From Rhytidiadelphus loreus (taxonomy: Eukaryota > Streptophyta > Bryopsida > Hypnales > Hylocomiaceae): DNA of 64,000 nt. How positions within the stretch are numbered: position 1 is the stretch's first letter; the number at the start of each line of letters is the position of its first letter. The stretch is taken from assembly GCA_947034895.1 (NCBI GenBank), contig OX344764.1, positions 60,679,348 through 60,743,347 of the forward strand, in the 5' to 3' direction. A model generated the notes under the pieces. It saw only the letters and a program-made list of their open reading frames with translations. It searched no databases and was not told the origin of the DNA. The translations under genes were made by a program, and so were the position numbers. This document shows positions 30,797 to 46,200 of the stretch, in pieces.

Positions 30797-33700
30797 AAAG
30801 AGTTACCTAGAGGGAAGGAAACAGAAAAGGACCAACCTTTTCCTCCATCCTTTTACATATTTATTTCCTTCTTTTTTTCTTTCTTAAGTAATGAGTTTTT
30901 TAAAAACCTTCGTGGACTGCTAATTGAGGTAACTCGGGGTTAAGCTTACTAATTAGGGTCCCTCAGAGCTGATTTTGCTAATTAGGGTTTCCTCTGGATT
31001 GGTTGCTAAACTAAAGGTCTCTCGGGGTGGGTTTGTATAGGGGAAGGCCTCAAGGGGAGGGTTTTCCTACATTTAAGGGCATTGGACTGAGGTCATGAGC
31101 GAAAATGCAAGAACCTCCAACTCAGAGGGCTTCCCCTACATAATGCACGTGAAAGATTTCTTTCCAACTTCGTTTAATTTCTTTCCAATCGGTGTACTTA
31201 ATCTTCTATTTAAGTTTTGATTTTGACTTGATTTGGTCAATTTTGGTTGACTTTCTTCCAAATCTACTCTACTTTTGTTGAAAACTTCAATCTACTCTAA
31301 GTCTTTCAATTTTTATCCAATTTCAATGATAAAATTAGTTTTGAAATCCTGAGAATATTTTCTTCAAGATTCTACCCCTAACTTATTCCCTACGAATTTT
31401 TTTAACCTACTTGATAAATCCTTAACCTCTTCTTACTAATTGGATAAATTTTACTTTTACTTTTACTTTTGAGGGTTAATTGGTCTAATCTTTTAACTTC
31501 TTTTTCAAAGGTAAAATTTCTTACTTTTGTCCTTCTTGGTAAATTTTGTTTACGATGAATTATTGTCCGTTAACCAATTCATAATATTCTCCCATAATTC
31601 TTTTTCATCTTGAATTTCAAAGTCACTTCTACTTTTACCTTGGATTTTAATATTTTGAAAAGATTTTGAAAAGATTTCCTTTCCTAACTTTCTACTTTTT
31701 CATTCACTTTCAATACTACTTTTAATCTAAAAATAGACTTTGATAATTTTCTTGAATTATTGTGGTAAAAACTTATCCAACTACTGGAGTAATTTTATAA
31801 CCACTTAAACTTCCGACTTGATATTTTTTTTTCTAATTCCCTATGAGTAATTCTATTTCTATTTTTAAATTTAATTGTTAACTTCTACTAATGACTTTAG
31901 TAAAAATGCAAGAATTTTGGGTTAAATCATTAATTACTAACCTCCACATTGGCGCCATCATTGTTGCATAATGCCACCAAGTTGTCTATGGCAATTTGGG
32001 TTAAATCATCTCCAATTCCATCTTCAATTCCATCTTCAATTCCATCTTCAATTCCATCTTCAATCCCATCTTCAATTCCATCTTCAATTCCATCTTCAAT
32101 GTTTAGTGTTTTGATGTTGGTTTTTTGCAAGGTCTACAAAGGCTTGGAGAATTTCCAATCTTTTCCTTTCTAAAGGGTTTATTTTCTTTTCTTCCTAATT
32201 TTTCTAATTGTTTTCTTCTTTTTCTTCCTATGTCTTTCTAATTGTTTTATTTTCTTTTGTAGATATTTTTTGGGGAATCAAATCCTATCAAATCTAACGC
32301 TAAATATTTGGCTAGGTGTTTTGGAATCAAACAAAGACTTAGGACAAAGCTTGTTTGACTTCTTCTAATGAATAACTAATTCTAGAATCTTCGGATCTTC
32401 CTAAAGGTTAACTACACTTTTGTAAATTCTAGCTCTCACTTTGTAGTTGAAATTCCAATATTTGGAACTAAATTCCAAAAAAAAATTAAAATGGGGCCCC
32501 TGTGGGTATCATACCCTTGTGGATTTTGTAAAAAGAACCCAAATGATGATGATTTAACTCGATTTAGCAACCGAGTTCAATCAAGTGACCTGTTGCCTCG
32601 ACCGGCTAACTACTGTTGCCTTGAGCCTAGCTACTACCTGCTACTTGGCCTGGCTAACTGCTTGCTGCCTTGACCTAGCTGACAGTTGGCTTGTTTCCAA
32701 AACTTGGTATTTGCTCTGAAAAAAATCTTTCTTGGACATTGCTTGTCGATTTTTGGCAATTTAATTCTCAACCTTGGGATTAAAACCAAAATAACTTGAG
32801 TCTCCTATTGAGAACCCTTTCAACAAAAACTAATAAGGAAATTCTAACTAGGTGCAAAGCTTTGCTATTCGAGGGGATGAGGCCCCAAATTCTAGAAGAT
32901 TTTTGAAAGGGTTAGTTTTAGAAACCATAAAAGGAAGAACACATAGGGCGATAGCTTCGCCGTATTAGAGGTTTTAGCCTTATATTTTGAGACAATTTTG
33001 CAAGAGTTCCATTACACGTAGGAAATCAAGAGTCTTGGATCCAACCCAAGATCTCTCCAAATGACCAAAAACAATACTATAGGATCATGTATTCCTTTAG
33101 GGGGATTTCCACAAACCCAAAGTTGGATATCCCACACAAGAAGCTCAGTGGAATGTTTTGTTAGTAAACAAGACACTTAAGAACCACAACAAACATGCAA
33201 ATTGTTAGCAACAAGGCTTGTAGGGTTTTTTCTCCAAGAAATGGAAAATCCCACATAATAAGTTTGTGTGTGATGGTTAGTATAAAAAACAGTTTTAAAA
33301 CACAACCAAACAAGTACTAAAGTATTCAAATTAACGGCAAAGCCAGAATTTGGTTTGACTATCCCTAGGATTAGTACCAAAGACTCAAAGTGAATCAAAT
33401 ACTTCATATAATGACTCAAAAACTTAATGGTTAGCAAGCATTTCAAAGGGACCCCAACTTCCTTTGAAATGGGCTCAAACACACTAGAACTTTAAAAACC
33501 AAAGAGCAAAAAATGCTCCAAAATGCAATTCAAACAAGTTTTTGGCAAATTGCCAAAATTCCAACAACGTGGCCGTGTTTGTCCAAGGTTTGCGAAATGA
33601 AAAGAGGTTCAAAATGAAAACAAAAGGGTGGAAAGAGAGAGGAGGAGGAGGCCTTTTATACTTGTCCAAGGCCCCCATTTCCCCTCTAATTACCTATACC

Positions 33701-36507
33701 TACTCCTAAGTAAATAAAAATGAACTAAATTCAAATTCTACTACTACCGTTGTGGATTACTTTATAACTTTTGGAGAAAAGCTCCAAATGCCATACCAAT
33801 TGCACCATTGTCTTAAGAAGATCCAAATTACTCTTTCAAATTGCCAACCCCCTACTTCCAAGCGATTTCGCAAGTAAAACTAGCGTTTAGCAAAGTGGTG
33901 AAAAAGGTCAAAGATCCAAATGTTGGAGTTTGCAATTTCTCAAAGTTTTGATTAGCCTGGGTGGTTTGGAAGGTTTGAAAAAGTAAGAAAAGAGTCGAAG
34001 TTGACTTCAATTGGACACCGTACATCCAAAGTTCATTGGTCAATCTGACGCCATTTTATACATTAGATGGGTTTTCAGGCCTCTGAGAGACCGTTTGAGG
34101 ATTGTTCCCCTTCATTGTTCTCCCTGCAATGAAGGACTGCCAACTGTCAGGAAAAAAAATCTAAAAATTAAAAAAAAAAAAATTTAAACCAAAATTTTCA
34201 AATGCAAAAAGAAGTTGAATTTTTATTTTATTTTTTAGAAATGCGATGGCAGCCTCTCGGCCACATAGGAACGCTGAGGTGTCAGGCCAACAGTCACATT
34301 TTTTGGGTTCTCATAGCAGTAAAACCCGCGGTCTCCTACAGGCCCCCAAACCCATCTAACGATTCTTTTAAAATTTGTTGTCGCCATTGGTTGGGGTACT
34401 TGTCAGTGTCAGAATGTCATGAAATTTGGTTGGGCCCTTATTTATGCTACAAAACACTAACCTAATTTTTAGTGGGATTTTACCGCTATATAGGTAATTT
34501 CTATGAAATTTCCAATGCCGATAAATACAGTTGACTTCCCATGGAGTCATCTTCTACAGTCCAAAAAAATATGAATTTTTTTGGGAAACTCCTATGAGAT
34601 CTCTTAAAGCTAAGCGCAAGTTCACATTGGAACTTGATACTAATAATAGTAGGATGGAAATTCCTAGTTCTTGATTTTAATCCCTTTGAGGAGGAATTTT
34701 TTCCAATAATAAGAAATCTTGACAATTTGGCTTCACCGTTACACTCTTGGCATGTTTCTTAGTTAAAAACAATTTCTTCATTCCTTGATCACCTACAATC
34801 TGAATTCATCATGGATTTTATCTACAATATTACACATGATGGCCTTTTCCCAACTTTTGCAATTTGGGTCATGCCTCCTCAGCTCCTTATAAACTCCTAA
34901 TAGGGCTTCTAAACTCTAAGGATCTATGGAAACCCTAACTTTTCCTCTCCTATCTTAGGAATATCATGTGCAATTTCTATAGTCAAATCTTTCAAAGGTC
35001 TATTTTAGGTATTTTTCTATTTTGGCCATCAGGGCTCAATTCTATTCCAAACTTGCAAATGACCCCTCAAACACCTATTAAGACATAAAGTTTATCAAAT
35101 GGAAGAGTTTAGAACACTTTCAAACTTTTTGAACCTAGAACACCATATTAGTAGGGACTTCTACCAAACCCGATGTTAATACAGTTTTTAGTACCTTTTG
35201 AATAGAAATACTCATAATAATGAGCATAAAAAGAAAAAAAGAAAAATCCAAGGCCCAGGCAACAACTACGGGGCTTACAAGGTTTGGGTTGTTGAATTGA
35301 GGGTCTTTCCGGACTGGCTACCAAACTAAGTGGGTCTACTAAACATAGGTTCTTCGAAGTGGACTATTGAACAAAGGTTCTTCGGGTGGGCTGCTGAATT
35401 GAGGTCTTACGAGTTGGATTGTTGAACTAGGGGTCTCTCAAGCTGGTTTCTTGAATTGGTTCTGGCTTCCTCTTGGCTTCATGCTAGAAGAACACCAAAA
35501 AGGTCTCGTCATCCACCAAAACTACAACACACGCATCCAACCAAGATCCCAGTCAATCTAACTACACAAGTAGTCATGAAAAGAAGAAAGGAAGATAGAA
35601 TAGGGCTTGCAAGTACCCAACATGTAACGTCACAACTCTCCACAATAACTTCCACACCATTAGGTGAGATGGAGGAGAGTGGGAGGATGGGGTGCACTAA
35701 ATAGGGAGGGAAATTAGAAAATATCCTAAGGACCATTGAGGTTTGCCGGGGAGGGTCAAGTGTAAGAACCCAAAAGCCGTGTCCCATTAGAAGTGTAATA
35801 ATGGTTGGTAAGCGCCGACGCAACGTAAGGAACTAGCGTAAGGAGTCATTAGTATAGAAATAAATAGAGTATATGTCATTAGGGTGTAAGAACAAGTAAA
35901 AGAAAAGAAGAGAGAAGGAAATGAAGAGCCTCTAAAAGTGGGGACTTCTTGCACCCAACTAGTCATTTTCATCCACGGGAAACAAGAGTATAAAAATAGG
36001 AAGAAGAACTAAAACAACCATCAAAAATCAAATTAGGAGTTAGTTTGGAAGGTAGGTTAGTAGTAATTAGTGGATGAAGTTTTAGACACTAACCAATGAT
36101 TAAAACTTCATCCTTCAATATCTTTTGTTAGGAAGGTTGGATGGGTGAACACTTGATGATTTTGGCAATGGCATGATCTATCCTACCACTTGAAGTGGCT
36201 AGAAAAGGGTTGTAATCATTCTACCCCAAAATCATCTTGGTTTGTTAGCTTCCTCAATTAGCTTGGAAGGTTGGAGTTTGGATCAATTGAATTAACATTT
36301 ACTTTGGAGGAACAAATAGAAAAATTAGAAAAAACCATTGCTTGGAAGGAACAATGGATTGATGATAGACACCTATAGGTAAAATTAGAAATAAGAACCT
36401 AATTTTGCTCAATTATTTATCAAGGGTAGGTAAATAAGTACTCACAAGGACCAACCCAATCAAGAAAATGACTAGGCTCTATGTGAGCTCCCATAGAGCC
36501 TAGTCAT
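30797..36507. other. Gene-free interior between the LTR-like repeats
   Basis: No gag, protease, RT or integrase motifs are found in any frame. Two areas (about 30910-31050 and 35270-35470) are irregular tandem repeats of a TTGAACTAGGGGTCTCTCGG-like phrase. A plus-strand frame at 35456-35704 is not recognisable. If the flanking repeats are LTRs, this would be a non-autonomous element. I found neither a clear tRNA primer-binding site after the left copy nor a polypurine tract before the right one. Confidence 0.5.
32007..32100 (+). repeat. 12-bp minisatellite (TTCCATCTTCAA)
   Basis: About eight near-perfect tandem 12-mers. Being a multiple of three, they read as an IEDG repeat on the minus strand, but no gene surrounds them. 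Confidence 0.85.
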
Positions 36508-36508
36508 T
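36467..36508. repeat. 17-bp inverted repeat at the LTR boundary
   Basis: AATGACTAGGCTCTATG (36467-36483) and its perfect reverse complement (36492-36508) are separated by 8 bases and end exactly where the right LTR-like copy begins. Confidence 0.8.
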
Positions 36509-38343
36509 GTAGAACCAAAATTGGTATGTCACATGCTAATATAGCTTTTGGTCATAAGTAGACTTCTACCCCTAGAACAACGTCAAAAATCCACTTGTAA
36601 ATAGGTTAGAACCATGAAGTAGTAGGAATCAATATGCTTGTGGAAACTTATCCTAAATAGCCTAAAAATCCAATGCATGAGTGAACATGCTTGGCTAAAT
36701 TGGTCTAAAAAGAGATAGAGAGATTCCTACATAAATCTCCAAAGATAGATTTCAGTTTTCCTATTCTATCGACGAAATATTAGGAACCCCAATCATTAGC
36801 ATGCAAGAGTCACTTTTTCAAGTGGGCCAGTAGAGGAATCCATAGCTACCGGATGGTGACCTAGGGTCGGAAGCATTCCAGAAAATCAAAATCAAAATCC
36901 ATTCACCAAAATTCCCTTACATATGAAAGATTCATTAACTGCCAATAAATCAAGGAAAGCCAATTTTGCCCTTCCTGTCAGACATGCGCAAGACTAATAT
37001 AGGACTTTGCGCACTTCTTGGAAAATTCCATGAGAGGTTTTTGAAGAAGTTTCGGAATTTTCTGACTTGCAGAAATGCCTTTTCCGGATGGTCAACCGCA
37101 TAAACCTACGAGGGGAAATTCATGAAATTTTTTCAAATTGCGATAAAATCTCACTAAAAATTTGGTCAGATTATTTTATGTTAATAATGTACCTTAACAA
37201 GTTTTAAAGTGTTTTGATAGCGGGAGGTGTCAAAATCATCAATATTCTTCCAAATATCAAATACTATGGGATTTATGTGGAGTTGACCGACATCCCGGGA
37301 GCACACGAAGTCGGAACGAAGTCGACAAGGAGTCTTCTCTTACTCCCTAGAGCCTTCTAGACATCCCTAGCTAGTCTCCTATGTTAGAAAAGGTAACCTC
37401 CAAAAGTTAGATTTTTTTACTTTCGCATAGGAGATAGAGGTAAGTGATCCTTTAGACTAAACATGGCATTCTAGAGCCAATGGCGCAATCTGTTTGCGAT
37501 TTGGGATTGAACTCCAAAATTTATAGTGTTGAACGAGTATGGCCAAAAGATGGTGAAAATCTTAAAGATAAGGATGAAAATCTAAGTTGATAAGATTACC
37601 TAGGTTAAAATGAGAGAGGGCAGGTGCCTCGGGAGAGTATAAAAGGGCACCCATCTTCCTCCCAAACCACCCCCAAACTTTGTATTTGGGTCCGTGGAGT
37701 CAAACTTATGTTGTGATCTTTGGCATTTTGGCCAAGAACTTTAATACGGTGTGTTTTTTTGTTCTTTCTTTGGCCTCGTTGTTGTGTCTTGCAAGCTCGT
37801 GGAAGTCTCGTGTATTTGAGTCATTTGGAAAATATCCTTGGTGTTGGGAGTTATTTTTGTTCTAAGTTATCTTTTGAGATTGTTGGTCTAGTCATACTAA
37901 CCTTGGAGGGAGAGTGGTGCTTGTGAGGGAGTAAGAGTATTTTCTTGTACTAACCCTAGAACCCCCCCTGCCCCTTGGTGATGCCGCTTTGGAAGGTCTC
38001 TAGCCTTGTAAGTCTTGTGTTCATGTACTAACCATCCATACTAACCCCCAATCATTGTGTGTCCGTTAGCGTTATAGTCAACTAATCCTTTGTTTTTTAA
38101 ATTGTACATATGTTCGGGTGGGTCTCCATTGGGGCGGTGGAGCTTTGAACCCCCATACACTTTTGAGTCCTAGATTGTATGTTAAATTTCTTGACAAACG
38201 ATGGAGCTTTGCATAAAGGGTCTTAGGAAGTCTTAAATTTGATGTTAAAACCAAAATCACAGCAGAGCTTTGAATCCTTTAAATAACCAATTCCAAAGTT
38301 TAGTTTCCAAGATTTTCTTGGAAACAACCAAAGTTTAGGATCC
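36508..38343 (+). repeat. Right LTR-like repeat, uninterrupted copy
   Basis: This is the direct repeat of the 4403 sequence, starting TGTAGAACC and ending near GGATCCA. A TATA box (TATAAAAG, 37638-37645) followed by CT-rich sequence supports an LTR promoter on the plus strand. It lacks both TTAA elements present in the left copy and so shows their empty sites (single TTAA at 38246-38249 for the large one). A matching target duplication outside the pair is not clear. Confidence 0.6.
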
Positions 38344-38609
38344 AAAAATAGGAGGCCTTTGTGAAGATTAGACCCTCAAAAGTAGAGTAGGAGGGTCCTA
38401 GTCACCCCATTGCTAGGTGGGGGTTTTTTCCCTTCCTTTTTGGCAAGATCTGGCCAACCGACATACTAGGTTAGCCAACAACATATTGGCAAAACAACAA
38501 TAGTTCAAATCTGGTTTTTTATCATTGTTTTTTTTTCCTTTTTCTGTTGGGCTAACAACAAAACAAAAGGAATAGATATAGAGAGAGGGAAAGAAAAAAA
38601 AGAAAAAAG

Positions 38610-38745
38610 AAGAAGGTAGAAGATAGAGTAGGGAGAAATAGGAATAGAATTAGCATAACCACAAGATAAATAGAAGGTAGAAGAGAAAGTAGCCTGGAGA
38701 AATAGTAATAGAACTAGCATAACCACAAGTGAAGGAAGAAGTAGA
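38610..38745 (+). repeat. Two-copy tandem repeat, about 70 bp unit
   Basis: GAAGGTAGAAGA.AGAGTAG..GGAGAAATA and AGCATAACCACAAG blocks occur twice in the same order. Confidence 0.6.
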
Positions 38746-38951
38746 AGTAAAAGAGATGTTATTTAGAGTTGAAGGTGAGGTAGATAGGAGAGCATAGGAA
38801 GGATAAGTTGACGTGTAAGAAGGTAGGTTGGGCGTAAGTGGCAGTTAGCCCACATTTAGAACTACGTAACCAAGTAGGTAGTGCCCCAACCACTCACTTT
38901 TAATGGGGTATGGGGAATAGGGCAGAAGGAAAAGAAGGAAGTTAAGGGAAA

Positions 38952-39360
38952 GACATGACCCTTTACGTGTAATACAAGGACACTTCTAAACCAAACACAA
39001 TATTCGTTATTTGGGGAGAATTCCATGATTTTGGGAGTATGCAATTCAGCGCGGTTCGTGCTGATCTGCACCACAGATTGGAAAACTAGAATTTTCGAAT
39101 GGCCATAATTTACTCAAATTTTGTCCAAACTGGGCATATGAGGTATTTTCTCCAAACTGGGCAGATTCTGTAGATGTCAAAAAACACCTCATATGCCTAG
39201 TTTGGACAAAATTTGAGTAAGTTATGGCCATTCAAAAATTCCAGTTTTCCAATCTGTGATTCAAATCAGCGCAAACCGACCTAAATTGGGAGATAGGAAA
39301 ACTCCCAAAATAACGAATATCGTGTTACCAAGAAGTCTTTGCAACTAAGCGGTCAAGCTT
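38952..39360. mobile_element. Foldback element with about 190-bp arms
   Basis: The two halves are near-perfect reverse complements: ATATTCGTTATTT on the left pairs with AAATAACGAATAT on the right, and CAGATTGGAAAACT..AATTTT.GAATGGCCATAA with its reverse complement. The loop is about 30 bases around 39155. There is no coding capacity. It is a MITE or foldback transposon of unassigned superfamily; the target duplication is not clear. Confidence 0.75.
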
Positions 39361-42789
<3,429 letters not shown>

Positions 42790-42793
42790 TTAA

Positions 42794-43953
42794 CCCCTAA
42801 AGTTCTTTCATGTTTAGAGGCCAAAACTACTTCAAAATACTAGTCTTCAAAGCAAGGCTAAAATCTTCATCTATATTTGTTTTTAACAAATCTAATATAG
42901 GGATCTTTTAGTTAATTTGTAAGGGTACATCCTCCCAAAATTTTAGAATAAGAAGCCCTAGAAATTGAAAGATCATGATGCTTGGATTTTAAAAAGAAGT
43001 ATTTTCAACCCTTCCCATATGGTTAGATTTCATCTTTCAAAATTATTACATAAAAATGTGTAGATCCTACAACTTCAGTTGGTATTCTCTTCAGTTAATA
43101 TGTTGAAAAATTAAGTTGGAAATGCATATAAAAATTTTCAGCACAAAAAATTTCATATTCATGCTTGAAAAAAATAACACTAGAAGAAAAAAGGGGGTTT
43201 TGCAACTACAAGTTTTGAGTCACTGTGAACACAAATTACAGTAGTTGCAGTGTAGTTGTTTTCTAGTTGCATCGTAATTGTTTTCACTAGAAAACAACTA
43301 CAATGCAACTAGAAAACAACTACGATGCAACTAGAAAACAACTACACTGCAACTACTGTAATTTGTGTCCACAGTGACTCAAAACTTGTAGTCGCAAAAC
43401 CCCCTTTTTTCTTCTAGTGTAATAAGTAGAAAGATGTAGAGAATGATTTAAAATACTAAATTGTTAGAAATTTAGTTATGGAATTGAAAATGTCAATGCC
43501 AATGGTTGTAATGTTATAATTATCAATCTACATCTGAAGATTTTATTTTTTCCAAAAATATTGAAAATTGAGTTAAATAAAGGACTTCTAAGTTTATTTT
43601 AGGGTATAGATTCTATTACTACCCGCAAACTAAAAACTCCTCATAACTTTCATCTCATTAATCAAAATGGAATCATTCAAAGTTTTGCACGTATATATAA
43701 ATCTAAAAAATCAGGTTCAAATTTATGTTTCTAAAAAAAGTAATTTTTTTAGCTACTCGGACTCTAAAAGAAACTATATAACATACAATAATTTTTTAAT
43801 CATGTTGTCAAGAGTTATGAAATTTTTGTGCCTTGAAGCTACTCTTTGACTACACATTGTGAGAAAATTTCAAAGAAAAAAATGAAAATTCTATTCGTAA
43901 ATGGATTATTGAAAATGTTGTATTGCCAAAAATGCTATTTGGTTCTTTAGGGG
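42794..43953. mobile_element. TTAA-flanked element, copy with nested MITE (1160 bp)
   Basis: Ends CCCCTAAAGTTCTTTC and reverse complement of CCCCTAAAGAACCAAA, flanked by TTAA at 42790-42793 and 43954-43957. Subtracting the nested CACTA-type MITE and its 3-bp duplication (245 bp) leaves 915 bp, close to the 938 and 937 bp of two other copies. Its right half matches the left half of 53106-54042 in reverse orientation. Confidence 0.75.
43178..43419. mobile_element. CACTA-type MITE (242 bp)
   Basis: It begins CACTAGAAGAAAAAAGGGGG and ends with its reverse complement, flanked by a TAA duplication (43175-43177 and 43420-43422). CACTA-like ends with a 3-bp duplication fit the CACTA (En/Spm) superfamily. 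The arms are about 110 bp and nearly perfect, built of repeated GTTGTTTTCTAGTTGCAT-like blocks, so the element would fold into one long hairpin. The high arm identity suggests a recent insertion. Confidence 0.85.
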
Positions 43954-43957
43954 TTAA

Positions 43958-45747
43958 AATTTTAAAAATCAATTTTATTTTTATAATAAATATGGTTAAT
44001 ATACACACCTTTAAAAAGATTGTACCCTGGAAAGATAAAGCATAGGAAAATTCTCTAAGTGGAAGAACTGAAAAAGTGCAAAATCTCAAGATAATAGTTA
44101 TTTGAAATTTTATTTGTAAAAGATAGGATTTTCTTTAAAAAAAAAAGTAAAAGTAAAATTTGTAACAATTCTATAGAAATGGCCATTCACCTAAAGATCC
44201 AAATAGCATTTTACATGTTTCAGAATGTAAAAAAAATAAAGCTTACTTTGTGAATATTCTTGTAATATTCAATTAATTATATTTAGATTTTGTTCAAAAA
44301 ACTAGCATCTACTCTAATAGAAGACCATCTTGGCTTCTAAATTTCAACCTCGGGGGGTTATTTAGAGTGTCTATTAGAAACCACATTCAAACAAAATTTT
44401 GGACCCCTATATATTTTTTGAATTTTAAATAAAACAAAATTTAAAAAAATATGGATAGATTTTCCTACTTTGAAAGTTTATGTTTTGAATTATTGATATT
44501 TTTATTTGTTAATAATAATTAGTTACACATTTTTGAAGTAAAAAGATACACCATAGAACTGAAAAATAAGTTTCACACACCTATATTATACAAGAAAAAA
44601 TTGTCTAAGAAATGAAAAAAAATCCTAAAAGTAATTCTCTGTTGAAAGATCATTTTGAGTTGAATATTGATTCAATGGTCATCTAAATGTGTTCTCTATA
44701 ATTATTTGAGTTGAAAAACATGCCATTTTAGTTTATTTTCAACCTCTTCTAGAAATCATTTCATATTTTATTTGAGTTGGAACTTTCGGCAATAGAAACC
44801 TATAGTCATTATTAAAAAATGGTCAAAGTTTTAATTGAAATTATAGTTGATTAGAAACCACTTGTTCAGACATGGTTTGTTGTAGTAGAACTAAGTGCAC
44901 CCCCAAGATTTCAGCTCCCAATTCAATTTTGGAGGCTAAAAATAGTAGTATACATCCCCATATTGAAAAATGTAACATATAATTGAAGGATATTTTTAGA
45001 TAGATTTTTTTTTTAAATAGAAAAAAAATTAACCAAGGTGTATAATAGTCATGAGTACTATGAATGTTGAGCCTTTTAAAGCCATAACACAAGGGTTATG
45101 CCCCCCCCCCCAAATCATGTGACAAAAAATAGTACAAATATTTCTTGCAATTGCCATATTCCACAAGCTTGAAGAATGTTTTTGGATAACCACTACAACC
45201 ATTTCAATATCAAGTGAGATACATTAGAATCCAAATGGACAAGAATACTCCCCCTCAACCGTTTTAGAGACAACAATGGAAAGCTATACATTTTTGCTTT
45301 GACCACTAATAATATGTTGGTTTTTTTTTCCAAAAGTGACTTGACTAAATACATGTGTATATTTCTCTTATTAATAATTCTACTCGAGAAAAAATTATAA
45401 ATCTGATATGTCTAAGTATGCACAATGATCAAAGGAACAACAATGGATCATCCTATCTTAGTGCAAATTTTGTGGAAACAATTTACATTGCATTGGACTA
45501 GCCTTGTTTAAGAAAATTACATGCAATTATGAACCCTTTTCTAAAACTACTCCCTACATATTCAAGCCTAAAATTTATTGCCTAAACATATTCATGAGAA
45601 CTGCTAGGATCATTTTTTGTTACATCATTTTTTATAACTTTAAAAGTTTAGGGTTTATTCATATACAATGTTCAATAAATGCGTAAAAAGATCATTTAGA
45701 ATATTTTTTTGACTTCTAATAAGATCCAACAAAAATTAGTTAGTTCA
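43958..45747. other. Gene-free stretch with dispersed repeat
   Basis: No gene. It contains the inverted partner (44708-44862) of the repeat at 2519-2701 and a C homopolymer near 45102. Confidence 0.5.
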
Positions 45748-45751
45748 TTAA

Positions 45752-46196
45752 TCCCTGAAGATCAACAATGTTCTTGTCCAATATAGCAATTTTGGGTAGC
45801 TCACTAAGTTCATTTTTTTGCTTTGATATTTTTACACAAGGTGTGGTCAAAGAGTAGCTTCAAGGCACAAAAAAATTCATAACGCTTGACTACATGGTTA
45901 AAAAGTTATTGTATGTTATGTAGTTTCTATTGCTCCTGAGCATCTTGGATAGCTAAAAAGAAATCACTTTTAAAAAAATAAAAATTTGAACTTTGATTAA
46001 TGAGATGAAAGTTATGAGGAGTTTTAGTTTGAGGGTAGTAATGGAGTATCTACCCTAAAATAAACTTAGAAGTCTTTTATTTAACTCAATTTTCAATATT
46101 TTTGAAATAAAATAAAATCATTGGATGGAGATTGTTCATTACAACATTACAACCTTTAGAATTGTCATTTTCAATTTCAGCCTAAATTCTTAGGGA
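45752..46196 (+). mobile_element. Short TTAA-flanked family copy (445 bp)
   Basis: Begins TCCCTGAAGATCAAC after TTAA (45748-45751) and ends TCTTAGGGA before TTAA (46197-46200). The interior (for example ACTACATGGTTAAAAAGTTA) matches 53106-54042. It is an internally shortened copy. Confidence 0.6.
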
Positions 46197-46200
46197 TTAA

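Noticed and set aside
35456..35823. Coding frames on both strands in the LTR interior
   Set aside because: They overlap on opposite strands, and neither resembles a retroelement or host protein.
4403..38343. A complete LTR retrotransposon with confirmed target duplication
   Set aside because: The 5 bases before 4403 (AAGAG) do not clearly match those after 38343, so pairing of the two copies as one element is not proven.
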